This document shows, in pieces, positions 35,601 through 43,568 of a stretch of 64,000 nt of DNA; position 1 is the first letter of the stretch, and the number at the start of each line of letters is the position of its first letter. This DNA comes from Mesorhizobium sp. B2-1-1 (GTDB lineage: Bacteria; Pseudomonadota; Alphaproteobacteria; Rhizobiales; Rhizobiaceae): contig NZ_CP083954.1 in the NCBI RefSeq assembly GCF_006442975.2, positions 2,859,501 through 2,923,500 of the forward strand, written 5' to 3'. Under the pieces are notes generated by a model that saw only the letters and a list, made by a program, of their open reading frames with translations, did not search any database and was not told where the DNA came from. Made by a program: the position numbers and the translations under genes.

Positions 35601-35696
35601 ATCGACCTCAACGTCGGACGCGGCGTCAAACTGCGCGGCGAGGCGACGGATGCCGGCGAAGCCAAGGGGGGCATCTTCTACGAGAAGGAATATTGA
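29643..35696 (+). CDS. tamB: Translocation/assembly module TamB (AsmA-like, DUF490)
   Basis: 2017-residue inner-membrane-anchored, periplasm-spanning beta-groove protein that partners TamA. One N-terminal membrane segment (residues 6-28, ILRIFLYTLLIVVAGAIGAL) is followed by beta-helical repeats and the conserved TamB C-terminal domain (LTFTEGTVGFSGSLVPYL, then PEDEVLAQLIFGRSMSNLS). ATG 29643 is used rather than the TTG at 29637. It is longer than E. coli TamB (1259) because about 620 residues are tandemly duplicated (residues about 315-937 and 938-1562). Confidence 0.93.
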   Translation: MKTVWRILRIFLYTLLIVVAGAIGALFVLTKTERGRDNLAGIISRLASSDERKVTVSGIDGIWSGALSVDHVVLEDREGAWLVARKVAIDWSPLALLSKNFSADRIAAERIELARLPVAGTQQPAQGGATTLPVSIDIKQIDLPEVALGQQLAGSGIAELAAKASVKADAAPLSVETVLNITRHDGKQGNVDAQIHFAPADNKLDLNLKASEPAGGIIANLLNLPDTPPVDIVVSGTGPLANWSGVGTFLVDHRIVTQLTGRHQLTDKGNYLEAKGDGDFARFLPENLKPLFAGKTSFDMAGTATTAGGISVDRANIDSDAVHGTATGIVDPAGASDLSVELAAKGPPVVVSVGSKAQPITLAIKNATARAFGDGKAPVVDIGASFVSIVVGGTRLDDLAAQIHSDGFDIQNRTGPVTVKLGAGGLKTDVATLAPLVTGKVDVGLAGSLSKDAIVIDQGTLRSDALNASLTATVALADLSMQLKMNADAVATAFPQQIASVLGGRVKFSATASRDPQGSFAANSIELTSGSLSASGTASMQGTDILADIKGRLGDVSVLSPTVGVPVEGGVDFALSASGAMTAPDFTVSANSDSLTASGRTVKSIKLTASGKADIASPSANVSLTGAVNDQPLDIKAALVTSEGKRSINGFAVSLGDNKVSGDLALDDKFMPLGTLILSAPAIDQLAALAGQAVTGDINGTIRFAKSGDVPSVAIDAKSTSIARGEVTASTIAVNALIANYLKAPAISGSIKADAVTSGTTQVGGIIVDLKRDGDWTNFSGGATVSGIPAKAAGRVKIADGVTSVEIASGEATIRGIKAAIAEPSMLSIADGTTSIEKLALDVGGGSVALSGTAGQTLDLAAKVSALPAALANGFSPGLDAAGTLDGSAEVTGSPSAPDVRFNVQLAGVETSQTRQTGLGQLAVDAAGRYTMAGGVVLDHATLSGDKVSGQAAGTINPNGASDFALDLVSSGPSLPLTVGSAESPIKIEVRSLSAKVAGESTRARLDMSAILPSIATRPAKVDGLSLALHSDAFDLKNRAGPVSGTVSVDRVGLDNPTIAPLIAGKVTAALSGRLSADAVAIDSGSLKSDALNSQVAGLVSLRDGAIDLKLKADAPSSALPAAARGMLGERAQLSATLKREPNGNIAIGGLTLASGALTAQGQASLADNTLAADIKGVLGDVSLLSKDAKGAIAFALNAQGPATAPDLSLTVDSDKLSVASREITGLRLTATGKADAAKPAANVQLTGNVAGQPLQGSAVLATADGKSAINGLLLSLGQNRISGDLALDDKFIPEGTISLDLPDIGPLAALALEKAEGDVRGTIAFSKNGAAPQVAIKATTASVTRGDLQAKAVSIDALIANYLAAPVISGKIHADTVTSGGTVISGIDVDLKRDGDWTGFSGGATVKGIPARAAGRVKAANGTTTIELASGEATVQGIKAAIAQASTVTIANGTTTLDRLVLNLGGGTATVTGEIGQALDINAALARVPISLANSFSRGLDAAGSISGTVKVTGAPASPSAAFNLDAAGVQTSQTRGAGVGAVSVSSSGTFAGNKLTFNANVSDGAGLGLKGGGTVTTSGTPALALDFNGAVPFGILSQKLAAQGLSLTGTASVNVQVRGPATSPVIGGSISTSGARLLDARSGLAVNDIAAEISIGNGVARINRLTGTLSTRGSLSASGTVGINPAQGFPADLSIKLTDGRYTDGRVVTANLGGDLTIKGPLTSAPVIAGTVNLAKTVITVPDKLPGSLSALDVKHKNAPGAVRAQDKALRPATTSGKTGGSGLVLDVTVNAPNQIFIQGRGVDAELGGSLRLTGPASSPQAVGTFTLQRGRLSILGKRLTFTEGTVGFSGSLVPYLNLTATTTTSSTTVTIVVSGEATNPKFTFTSVPALPEDEVLAQLIFGRSMSNLSPLQIAQLAEAAGQLAGVGGSTSLLENLRSAIGVDDLDVTTDEKGGTAVSAGKYLNDRTYVTIQKGDKPGSGKATIDLNVGRGVKLRGEATDAGEAKGGIFYEKEY
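30588..34330 (+). repeat. Tandem internal duplication within tamB
   Basis: Two diverged coding copies of about 1.87 kb (30588-32455 and 32456-34330). Paired landmarks: GASDLSVELAAKGP with GASDFALDLVSSGP; SGDLALDDKFMPLGT with SGDLALDDKFIPEGT; VDLKRDGDWTNFSGGATV with VDLKRDGDWTGFSGGATV; EIASGEATIRGIKAAIA with ELASGEATVQGIKAAIA. Confidence 0.85.
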
Positions 35697-35957
35697 AGCG
35701 GAGACTTGGGCTGGCCCTCATCCTGGCGAGGGCTGGTCCTGTCGCAAACCGTGCCAATGTCTCAGTTTAATCGCCTGAAGAGATTTAGTGGAAATCCGTC
35801 GCGCACTAGCAATTTTGCGCCAAGACTGTCGCTATCACGCGAACCGCTCCCCCTCCAAAGTTGCACATTCGTCATATGTTCCCAACCATGCCGTCTTTGA
35901 CATCATGGCCTGGATGCGGAATGTTAATCGGCGGAAAGCCAACAATGGGAGTTAGTC

Positions 35958-37616
35958 ATGACAATCTACAAGAGTAATGGCGATAGCGTTCCGGATCACA
36001 TCCTGGCCATGGCCGAAGAAGCCAAGTCGGGTAAGGTCGATCGCCGCGAATTCCTCGCGCTTGCCAGCGTCTTCGGCGCTTCGACGGCCATGGCCTATGG
36101 CCTTCTGGGGCTCGCCGCCCCGACGCCGGCCAAGGCCGAGGACGTGCAGGGTAAGAAAGGCGGCGTGCTCAAGGTGGCAATGTCGGTCAAGGATCCCAAG
36201 GATCCGCGCACGGCCGACTGGTCGGAAATCTCCAATGCCGAGAGGCAGGCGCTCGAGCCGCTGGTGAAATACACCCACCAGTACACATTCGCGCCCTATC
36301 TCCTGGAAAGCTGGGACATCAATGACGACGCCACCGAGTACACGCTGCATGTGCGGCCGGGCGTCGAATGGAACAATGGTGACAAGTTCACCGCCGACGA
36401 CGTGATCTACAATTTCACCCGCTGGGCCGACAAGGCCGCGGAAGGCAACTCCATGCCGGGCCGTCTCGGCAGCCTCGTCGATGACAAGACCAAGAAATTG
36501 CGCGAAGGGTCGGTCATCAAGGTCGACGACATGACCGTCAAGCTGAAGCTCACCAAACCCGATATCGCCATCATCCCCAACCTGACCGATTATCCGGCAC
36601 TGGTGGTGCACAAGAGCTTCGACGAGAAGGGCGCCAACTTCAAGAACTGCCCGATCGGTACGGGTCCGTTCGAGCTCGTCTCCTACGACGTCGGCCAGAA
36701 GGTCGTCTACAAGCGCCGCGAGACCGGCAAGTGGTGGCAGGGCGAAGCCTTCCTCGATGGCGTCGAGTTCATCGATTACGGCACCGATCCGGCCGCAACG
36801 GTTTCGGCCTTCGAATCGGGCGAAGTTCAGACCAACCATGAGACGACCGCCGACTACGTCAAGATCATCGCAGACGTCGGCGCACCGCCTTCCGAGGTCG
36901 TGACCGCCGCCACCGTGGTGTCGCGCTTCAACGTCAACGCCAAGCCTTATGGCGACCAGAAAGTGCGTCAGGCGATGTGTCTGGCCGTCGACAACTCGGT
37001 GGTGCTGCAGCTCGGCTACGGCAATGCCGGCACGCCGGCCGAGAACCACCATGTCGCGCCGATCCATCCCGAATATGTCGAGCTGCCCAAAATCAAGCGC
37101 GACATCGCCAAGGCCAAGCAGATGCTGACGGAAGCCGGCGTGATCGATTTCGAACACGAGCTGATCAGCAACGACGAGGACTACCACAAGAACACCACGG
37201 ACGCGATCGCGGCCCAACTGCGCGAGGCTGGCATCAAGGTGAAGCGCACCGTGCTGCCGAGCTCGACCTTCTGGAACGACTGGACGAAATATCCGTTCTC
37301 GGAAACCAACTGGAACATGCGTCCACTTGGCATCCAGGTCATCGCCATCGCCTACCGCTCGGGTGAAGCCTGGAACGAGACGGCCTACGCCAATCCGGAC
37401 TTCGACAAGAAGGTCAACGAGGCGCTCGGGATCGCCGACGCGGAGAAGCGCAAGGTGGTGATGAAGGACATCGAGCAGATGCTGCAGGATTCCGGCATCA
37501 TCATCCAGCCTTACTGGCGCAAGCTCTACATCAACATCAAGCCCGAGGTGAAGAACCACTCGATGCACCCCACCTACGAGCACGACTTCGGCAAGGTCTG
37601 GCTCGATCAGGCGTGA
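35958..37616 (+). CDS. Dipeptide/oligopeptide-type ABC transporter substrate-binding protein
   Basis: 552-residue SBP family 5 (DppA/OppA-like) protein. The N-terminus has a twin-arginine signal: R29-R30-E-F-L-A followed by a mild hydrophobic stretch and AKA cleavage near residue 60, preceded by an unusually long polar n-region. Family features include [22 protein letters not shown] and the ending that returns to lobe I ([12 protein letters not shown]). It heads an operon with permeases at 37766 and 38813 and a fused ATPase at 40023. The hairpin at 37630 probably limits read-through. The ligand may be a peptide, opine or glycoside and cannot be determined here. Confidence 0.88.
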   Translation: MTIYKSNGDSVPDHILAMAEEAKSGKVDRREFLALASVFGASTAMAYGLLGLAAPTPAKAEDVQGKKGGVLKVAMSVKDPKDPRTADWSEISNAERQALEPLVKYTHQYTFAPYLLESWDINDDATEYTLHVRPGVEWNNGDKFTADDVIYNFTRWADKAAEGNSMPGRLGSLVDDKTKKLREGSVIKVDDMTVKLKLTKPDIAIIPNLTDYPALVVHKSFDEKGANFKNCPIGTGPFELVSYDVGQKVVYKRRETGKWWQGEAFLDGVEFIDYGTDPAATVSAFESGEVQTNHETTADYVKIIADVGAPPSEVVTAATVVSRFNVNAKPYGDQKVRQAMCLAVDNSVVLQLGYGNAGTPAENHHVAPIHPEYVELPKIKRDIAKAKQMLTEAGVIDFEHELISNDEDYHKNTTDAIAAQLREAGIKVKRTVLPSSTFWNDWTKYPFSETNWNMRPLGIQVIAIAYRSGEAWNETAYANPDFDKKVNEALGIADAEKRKVVMKDIEQMLQDSGIIIQPYWRKLYINIKPEVKNHSMHPTYEHDFGKVWLDQA

Positions 37617-37629
37617 CCCACAGCCTGTC

Positions 37630-37659
37630 GGGAGCGGGGCGCCAGCGCCTTTCGCTCCC
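37630..37659. terminator. Intercistronic hairpin after binding-protein gene
   Basis: GGGAGCG (37630-37636) pairs with CGCTCCC (37653-37659), with a nested GGCG/CGCC stem. It lies 14 bp after the SBP stop and 107 bp before the permease gene, and is a likely attenuator of downstream expression. Confidence 0.5.
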
Positions 37660-37765
37660 GCGGCATCGCCGCCGTTGCATTGGATGCAGCGGCGGCGTGA
37701 CGTCACAAGGTTTTTGATACAGGGTTGAACCTATCTGACCCCAACCCGGCCGGCAGGGGGGTACA

Positions 37766-38800
37766 ATGTTCTCATTCATCGCCAGACGCATCGGCACGAT
37801 ACTGCTCACGATGCTGTGCCTGACGCTGGTCGTCTTCTTCCTCGTCAATCTGGAACCCAACCTGAAGAAGCTGGCGATCAGCCAGACCGAGATGCACACC
37901 TCGGCCGAACAGCTGGAGAGCTGGCTGGTCAATCATGGCTACCGGCAGAACTTTTTCGTGCGCTACGGCCAATGGCTGGGCGTCGTGCCCAAGCAGCCGG
38001 TAACCGATCCGGCGACCGGTAAGCCGGCGCAGCGCTTCTCCTTCTGCAATGATCCGGCCGAGCCGAAGTTCTCCGGCGTGCTCCAGGGTGATTTCGGCTG
38101 CTCGACCAAATTCAAGACCACGGTGGGCGCCAAGCTGTTCCCTGCGCTCGGCGCCACGGGCATCCTGATGTTCTGTGTGCTGGCGGTGATGGTGCCGGTC
38201 TCGCTGCTGATCGGCATCCTGGCCGGCATGCGCGAGGGGTCGCGCACCGACCGGGTGCTGTCGGTCGCCTCGATCGCCTCGACGGCGACGCCCGAATACG
38301 TATCGGGCGTCATCTTTACCGTCATCTTCGCCTCCTGGCTTGGCTGGCTGAACGGATCCGCCGCATCGGCAAGCCAGGGCATCACCTTCTATAACTTCAC
38401 GCTGCCGGTGATCACGCTGGCCATCTACGGCATCGGCTACATCGCGCGCATGACGCGTGCCTCGATGGTCGAGGTGATGACGCAGCAATATATCCGCACC
38501 GCCCGGCTGAAGGGTCTTTCCTTCAAAAGCGTGGTGGTCAAGCACGCGCTGCGCAACGCTCTGATCGCGCCCTTCACCGTGATCATGCTGCAGTTTCCGT
38601 GGCTGCTCACCGGCGTCGTCATCGTCGAGGTGATGTTCCGATATCAGGGCTTCGGCTACACACTGGTCGAGGCCGCCGGCAACAACGACATCGACCTTTT
38701 GCTCGGCTGCTCGCTGGTCTCGGTGTTCATCGTCCTGATCACGCAGCTCATTTCCGATGTCGGCTACGCGTTCCTCAATCCGCGCATTCGGGTCCAGTAG
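37766..38800 (+). CDS. Peptide-type ABC transporter permease 1 (DppB family)
   Basis: 344-residue inner-membrane permease. The N-terminal segment (RRIGTILLTMLCLTLVVFFL) and the C-terminal binding-protein-dependent transport domain with the EAA-loop pattern (RTARLKGLSFKSVVVKHALRNALI) are typical of DppB. The periplasmic loop between the first two membrane segments (about residues 30-130) is longer than usual and holds two Cys (FSFCNDP, GDFGCSTK), perhaps a disulfide-bonded insert. GGGGGG lies before ATG 37766. It is 12 bp from the second permease. Confidence 0.88.
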   Translation: MFSFIARRIGTILLTMLCLTLVVFFLVNLEPNLKKLAISQTEMHTSAEQLESWLVNHGYRQNFFVRYGQWLGVVPKQPVTDPATGKPAQRFSFCNDPAEPKFSGVLQGDFGCSTKFKTTVGAKLFPALGATGILMFCVLAVMVPVSLLIGILAGMREGSRTDRVLSVASIASTATPEYVSGVIFTVIFASWLGWLNGSAASASQGITFYNFTLPVITLAIYGIGYIARMTRASMVEVMTQQYIRTARLKGLSFKSVVVKHALRNALIAPFTVIMLQFPWLLTGVVIVEVMFRYQGFGYTLVEAAGNNDIDLLLGCSLVSVFIVLITQLISDVGYAFLNPRIRVQ

Positions 38801-38812
38801 GGGAGACGGCGC

Positions 38813-39970
38813 ATGCAAGCCCAATATATTGGCGCCTCCACCGTCGTCCTTGAAGTGCTCTGGCGCTTCTGGCCGGTCTGGCTCGCGCTTCTCATCGTCA
38901 TGGGCGCGAGCTTCCTCTACAAGAAGAAGCTGGCTCTCTACGGCCAACTGTTCGACAGCGGCGTCGGCATAGCGGGGGTGGCCATCTGCCTGTTCTGGCT
39001 GTTCACGGCGATCTTCGCCTCGACCATCTCGCCTTTCGATCCGCTCGGCCAGATTCCCATCATGAAGGATACACTGCCCGGAGCCATCGAACCGCAATCG
39101 GGCCTCGCCTATCTGTTCGGTGGCGACAAGCTCGCCCGCGATGTCTTTTCACGCATGGTCTATGGCAGCCAGATCGTCCTGATCATCGCGCCGGCGGCGA
39201 CCGGCTTCGCGCTTATGGTCGGCATCACGCTCGGCCTGCCGGCCGGCTATTACGGCGGCAAGATCGATACCGTTTTGTCGTTCCTGGCCAATCTCGTGCT
39301 GGCCTTCCCGGTTATCCTGCTGTTCTACCTCCTAGTGACGCCGGGCATCATGGACACGCCGATCCCCTACGCGCTGGCCGGCGTTTTCTTCCTGTTCCCG
39401 ATCATTTTCTTCTGCGTGCTGTTCTGGACGCGCTACAAGAACCGTTCCGACCGGATCTACATCCTGCTCGGACTGACGCTGGTGGTCGGCGGCTGGATCT
39501 ATGCCGGCCTGGTGTTCGATGCCGACCCGCTGAAGATCGTGCATATCGATCCCAACCAGCTCAACATCTTCGTGGCGGTGGTGTTCGCCTCCAGCCCGGG
39601 CGTGTTCCGCATCGTGCGTGGCCTGACCATGGATATCAAGACGCGGGACTATGTGGCGGCGGCCCAGACGCGCGGTGAATCGCCATGGTACATCATGCTG
39701 TGGGAGATCCTGCCCAATGCGCGCGGACCGCTGATCGTCGATGCCTGCCTGCGCATCGGCTACACCACCATCCTGCTCGGCACGCTGGGCTATTTCGGCC
39801 TCGGGTTGGCGCCGGAAAGTCCCGACTGGGGCACGGCGATCAAGGATGCCAGCCGGCTGCTGCGTTCCTTTATCCACCCGGCACTGCCGCCGACGATCGC
39901 GCTGATGTCGTTCGTGCTGGGGCTAAACCTGCTCGCCGATTCCCTGCGCGAGCAATCGATGAAGGATTGA
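38813..39970 (+). CDS. Peptide-type ABC transporter permease 2 (DppC family), extended
   Basis: 385-residue inner-membrane permease, about 80 residues longer than typical DppC. The extra length is an insert of roughly residues 170-250 carrying two further hydrophobic stretches (ALAGVFFLFPIIFFCVLFW and IYILLGLTLVVGGWIYAGL) between the central helices and the EAA loop. The EAA-loop region is AAAQTRGESPWYIMLWEILPNARG, and FGLGLAPESPDWGT is typical for the family. It is in an operon with the partner permease (12 bp upstream) and the fused ATPase (53 bp downstream). Confidence 0.87.
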   Translation: MQAQYIGASTVVLEVLWRFWPVWLALLIVMGASFLYKKKLALYGQLFDSGVGIAGVAICLFWLFTAIFASTISPFDPLGQIPIMKDTLPGAIEPQSGLAYLFGGDKLARDVFSRMVYGSQIVLIIAPAATGFALMVGITLGLPAGYYGGKIDTVLSFLANLVLAFPVILLFYLLVTPGIMDTPIPYALAGVFFLFPIIFFCVLFWTRYKNRSDRIYILLGLTLVVGGWIYAGLVFDADPLKIVHIDPNQLNIFVAVVFASSPGVFRIVRGLTMDIKTRDYVAAAQTRGESPWYIMLWEILPNARGPLIVDACLRIGYTTILLGTLGYFGLGLAPESPDWGTAIKDASRLLRSFIHPALPPTIALMSFVLGLNLLADSLREQSMKD

Positions 39971-40022
39971 TGGCGGGGTCCTCGACCCTACTTGCCCGGA
40001 AAACCAAGGATTGGAGCGACCC

Positions 40023-42740
40023 ATGAACGAGGCAGTTCGAAATCCGGCCAGGCCGAACAATGGGCCGATCATCGAGATCGAGAACCTGTCGATCTCCTTC
40101 TTCACCCGCAAAGGCGAGATACCGGCCGTGATGGATTTTTCCTGCACGGTCATGCCCGGCGAGGCGATGGGCATTGTCGGCGAATCCGGCTGCGGCAAGT
40201 CGACCGTGTCGCTCGGCATCATGCGCGACCTCTCCAACATCGGGAAGATTGTCGGCGGCAAGATCAAGTTCCAGGGCAAGGACATGGGCGAGCTCTCCGA
40301 GGAGGAGCTGCGCAGCATCCGCGGCAACAAGATCGCCATGATTTATCAGGAGCCGATGGCGAGCCTGAACCCGGCGATGAAGATCGGCCAGCAGCTAATG
40401 GAAGTGCCGCTGATCCACGACAAGGTGTCGAAGGAAGAGGCCTATAAACGTGCGCTCGAAATGGTGCGCTCAGTGAAGCTTCCCGATCCGGAACGCATGA
40501 TGCGCTCCTATCCGCACCAGCTTTCCGGCGGCCAGCAGCAGCGCATCGTCATCGCCATGGCGCTGCTGTCGAAGCCGGCGTTGCTTCTCCTCGACGAGCC
40601 GACGACGGCGCTCGACGTGACGGTGGAGGCGGGCATCGTCGAACTGGTCAAGGGGCTGGGCGAGAAGTTCGGCACCTCGATGATCTTCGTGTCGCACAAT
40701 CTTGGCCTGATCCTGGAGACCTGCGACCGCATCACGGTGATGTATTCGGGCGAGGCCGTCGAGACCGGCAAGATCAAGGACGTGTTCGACCGGATGCGCC
40801 ATCCCTATACGCAGGGCCTTTTCCGCTCGATTCCGCTGCCGGGCGCCGACAAGAACTCGCGGCCGCTGATCTCGATCCCCGGCCAGCTGCCCCTGCCGCA
40901 TGAAAGGCCGAAGGGCTGTAATTTCGGTCCACGCTGCCACCATTTCGTCGAGGGCGTCTGCAACGCCGCCGAAATCCCGATGATCGAAGTCGCGGGACAT
41001 GAAGGTCATTTCTCGCGCTGCGTGCGGTTCAACGAAATTGATTGGGACGCCCTGCCGCCCGGCGCCAAAAAGGTCAATGAGAAGGTCGTGCCTGGCGCAC
41101 CGGTACTCAAGATCGAGGACTTGAGAAAATACTACAAGGTTGGCGGCAGCGAGGTGTTCGGCTCAAGCGAGGGCCGCGTCGTCAAGGCCAACGAGACGAT
41201 TTCGTTTACGGCGCGCGAATCCGAAACCGTCGCCATTGTCGGCGAATCCGGGTGCGGAAAATCGACGCTGGCCAAAGTACTGCTCGGGCTCGAGACGGCG
41301 AGCTCCGGCAAGGTCACGCTCGCCAACAAGGAAATCCAGTCGACCGGCATCGAGAGCCGCAGCGTCGACACGGTGTCGTCGATCCAGATGGTGTTCCAGA
41401 ACCCGTTCGATACGCTCAACCCCAGCCATTCGGTCGGCTCGCAGATCATCCGCACACTGGAAAAATTCAACGTCGGCAAGACCGTCGCCGACCGGCGCAA
41501 GCGCATGCTGGAATTGCTTGACCTGGTGAAGCTGCCGCGCGCCTTCGAGAGCCGCAAGCCGCGCCAGCTTTCGGGTGGCCAGAAGCAGCGCATCGGCGTG
41601 GCGCGCGCCTTTGCCGGCGATGCCAAGGTGGTGGTGGCCGACGAGCCGGTCTCGGCGCTCGACGTGTCGGTGCAGGCGGCGGTGACCGAGCTGCTGATGG
41701 ACATCCAGCGCAAGAACAAGACGACGATGCTGTTCATCAGCCACGATTTGTCGGTCGTGCGCTATATCGCCGACCGGGTCGTCGTCATGTATCTCGGCTA
41801 TATCGTCGAGCAAGGTACGACCGACCAGATCTTCGCGCCGCCCTATCATCCCTACACCGAGGCACTGCTTTCGGCGATCCCGATCGCCGACACCAGCGTG
41901 GTCAAGAAGCACATCGTGCTGGAGGGCGACATACCCTCGGCGATGAACCCGCCGACAGGCTGCCCGTTCCAGACGCGCTGCGGCTACAAGAGACTGGTGC
42001 CGGATAATCTCTGCGAAACCAAGGTGCCGCCGGTAAAGAACCTGGGCGGCGGGCACATGAGCCTGTGCTGGCTCTCGGACGACGTTCTGGCGACGATGGA
42101 GCCAGTGATCAAGTTCGACAAGCAGCATGCCGACCATGAGGGCGTGCCGGACGACGCGCCGCATGGGGCCGGCCCGGGCTTTGCCGGTCAGCCACCCAAC
42201 CGACCACATGGCAAGACCGCCAGTGCGGAAGCCAGCGCGGTGGGAGAGGACGCCGAGGAGACAGAAGCCGTGTGGCGAGCCCGCCGCCACGAGGTGCGCG
42301 ACGAGGTCTCCGAAACAGGTGCACCGGCGACCGATGCCAACGCGACCTCCGCGCCTTTCACGCCGAGAACGCTCGGCGAGGGCCGCCAGGCAGAGAATGC
42401 GCGTGTCGCACCAATTAGCGGCCGTGCGGCCAGACCAGGCGCGGCGCGTGATGGCGCGGCCGACAGGAACCGACCCGCCGGCATCTCCAAGCCTGCCAAG
42501 CCGGACGACTTGAAATTGATATCCGGCGTGGGTCCGAAGACGGAAGCCATCCTCAATGGCCTCGGTATCTTCACCTACGCTCAAATTGCCTCGTGGAAGA
42601 AGGCCGAACGGGAGTGGGTCGACGACCATTTGAGATTCCAGGGCCGCATCGAGCGCGAGGACTGGGTCAAGCAGGCGAAGGCGCTCGCCAAGGGCGGCGA
42701 GGCGGAATACATCAAGGTGTTCGGCAGGAAGCCGCGCTGA
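40023..42740 (+). CDS. Fused DppD-DppF ABC ATPase with C-terminal helix-hairpin-helix domain
   Basis: 905 residues, two complete ABC ATPases in one chain. Domain 1 (about 10-350): Walker A GESGCGKST near residue 56, signature LSGGQQQRIVIAMAL, Walker B LLLLDEPTTALDV, ending in a DppD-type Cys cluster (C-x6-C...C...C, oligopeptide_trans C-terminal domain). Domain 2 (about 360-690): Walker A near 406, LSGGQKQRIGVARAF, VVVADEPVSALDV, and a second Cys-rich tail. Residues about 690-820 are a low-complexity Ala/Pro/Arg linker. Residues about 824-905 are a helix-hairpin-helix domain (DDLKLISGVGPKTEAILNGL). ATG 40023 is preferred to TTG 40011. It powers the permeases upstream. Confidence 0.92.
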   Translation: MNEAVRNPARPNNGPIIEIENLSISFFTRKGEIPAVMDFSCTVMPGEAMGIVGESGCGKSTVSLGIMRDLSNIGKIVGGKIKFQGKDMGELSEEELRSIRGNKIAMIYQEPMASLNPAMKIGQQLMEVPLIHDKVSKEEAYKRALEMVRSVKLPDPERMMRSYPHQLSGGQQQRIVIAMALLSKPALLLLDEPTTALDVTVEAGIVELVKGLGEKFGTSMIFVSHNLGLILETCDRITVMYSGEAVETGKIKDVFDRMRHPYTQGLFRSIPLPGADKNSRPLISIPGQLPLPHERPKGCNFGPRCHHFVEGVCNAAEIPMIEVAGHEGHFSRCVRFNEIDWDALPPGAKKVNEKVVPGAPVLKIEDLRKYYKVGGSEVFGSSEGRVVKANETISFTARESETVAIVGESGCGKSTLAKVLLGLETASSGKVTLANKEIQSTGIESRSVDTVSSIQMVFQNPFDTLNPSHSVGSQIIRTLEKFNVGKTVADRRKRMLELLDLVKLPRAFESRKPRQLSGGQKQRIGVARAFAGDAKVVVADEPVSALDVSVQAAVTELLMDIQRKNKTTMLFISHDLSVVRYIADRVVVMYLGYIVEQGTTDQIFAPPYHPYTEALLSAIPIADTSVVKKHIVLEGDIPSAMNPPTGCPFQTRCGYKRLVPDNLCETKVPPVKNLGGGHMSLCWLSDDVLATMEPVIKFDKQHADHEGVPDDAPHGAGPGFAGQPPNRPHGKTASAEASAVGEDAEETEAVWRARRHEVRDEVSETGAPATDANATSAPFTPRTLGEGRQAENARVAPISGRAARPGAARDGAADRNRPAGISKPAKPDDLKLISGVGPKTEAILNGLGIFTYAQIASWKKAEREWVDDHLRFQGRIEREDWVKQAKALAKGGEAEYIKVFGRKPR

Positions 42741-42768
42741 CAGGCGCTGTCGTTGTAGCGGGAGCCCT

Positions 42769-43359
42769 TTAGCTGCCGCACTGCCTTAGCTGTTCGGCAT
42801 AGTCGCGGGCCATCTTGTCGGTGGCCCGGGCATAGCTCTGGACGCCGGAATCGCCACGATTGCCGCGGCCATAGGCGGTCCAGCCGAGATAGTAGGCAAG
42901 GTAGAGATTGTAGGTGTCGTTGCGGGCGACGCCGTAGGTATCCGCTGTCTTGGAATGGTACCAGCCGACGAAATCGACGGCGTCGGCGAATTTGGTCCGG
43001 CGCGCCGCCCAGTTGCCGGTTTCGCTCTGATATTGCGACCAGGTGCCGTCCAGCGCCTGCGAGAAGCCGGTGGCCGACGAGACGTGCTTCCATGGGATGA
43101 AACCGAGCAGTTTGGTGCGTGGCGGCCGGGCGTTGCTCTTGAATCCCGATTCCTTGCGCACGGTCGCCATCAGCACGGGGACGGGCACGCCGTATTTCTG
43201 CTCGGCGCGTTCGGCGGCCGACTGCCAATTGTCGAACCAGCCGTCATTCTGGTCGAAGACGGCGCAGACATTGTTGATGTGGCTGGGGGCCGTCGCACAG
43301 GCCGAAAGTGCCAGCAGCATACCAACCGCTACAATTTTACTAAAACTCGACCTACGCAT
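42769..43359 (-). CDS. SLT-type lytic transglycosylase lipoprotein
   Basis: 196-residue lipoprotein with a type II signal peptide (lipobox LSAC, Cys near residue 21). The lysozyme-like SLT domain contains the catalytic Glu region ATVRKESGFKSNARPP and a GFSQALDGTW-like segment, and ends with NLYLAYYLGWTAYGRG. It probably cleaves peptidoglycan glycan strands at the membrane surface. It is convergent with the ABC operon, 28 bp from the ATPase stop, with no partner gene on its own strand. Confidence 0.85.
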   Translation of the reverse strand: MRRSSFSKIVAVGMLLALSACATAPSHINNVCAVFDQNDGWFDNWQSAAERAEQKYGVPVPVLMATVRKESGFKSNARPPRTKLLGFIPWKHVSSATGFSQALDGTWSQYQSETGNWAARRTKFADAVDFVGWYHSKTADTYGVARNDTYNLYLAYYLGWTAYGRGNRGDSGVQSYARATDKMARDYAEQLRQCGS

Positions 43360-43568
43360 CGGCAGAGCAATAGGCTCAAATCATAAAGGGAATCTTGCTG
43401 CCCTCGTTAACGGGCCGCCGATGCGGGCGCTTCAGAAAAATGCCATATTGATCACCCGACATATCTTGTCGCTTTTCATAAATCGATGTTTCGAAAATGC
43501 CGCCTCGGTTAAAATCGCGCCCGCAAACGGCGTATTTCTGACAGCTGGCGCGGTTTGCCGAGGCTTTG

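Noticed and set aside
35697..35957. Small gene between tamB and the peptide-importer operon
   Set aside because: A 64-residue frame at 35706 lacks a ribosome-binding site and family features; the 261-bp gap more likely holds the tamB terminator hairpin (35714-35733) and the importer promoter.
35952..37706. 584-residue minus-strand open frame opposite the peptide-binding protein
   Set aside because: Full antisense overlap with a gene that has a Tat signal and SBP motifs; no family resemblance.
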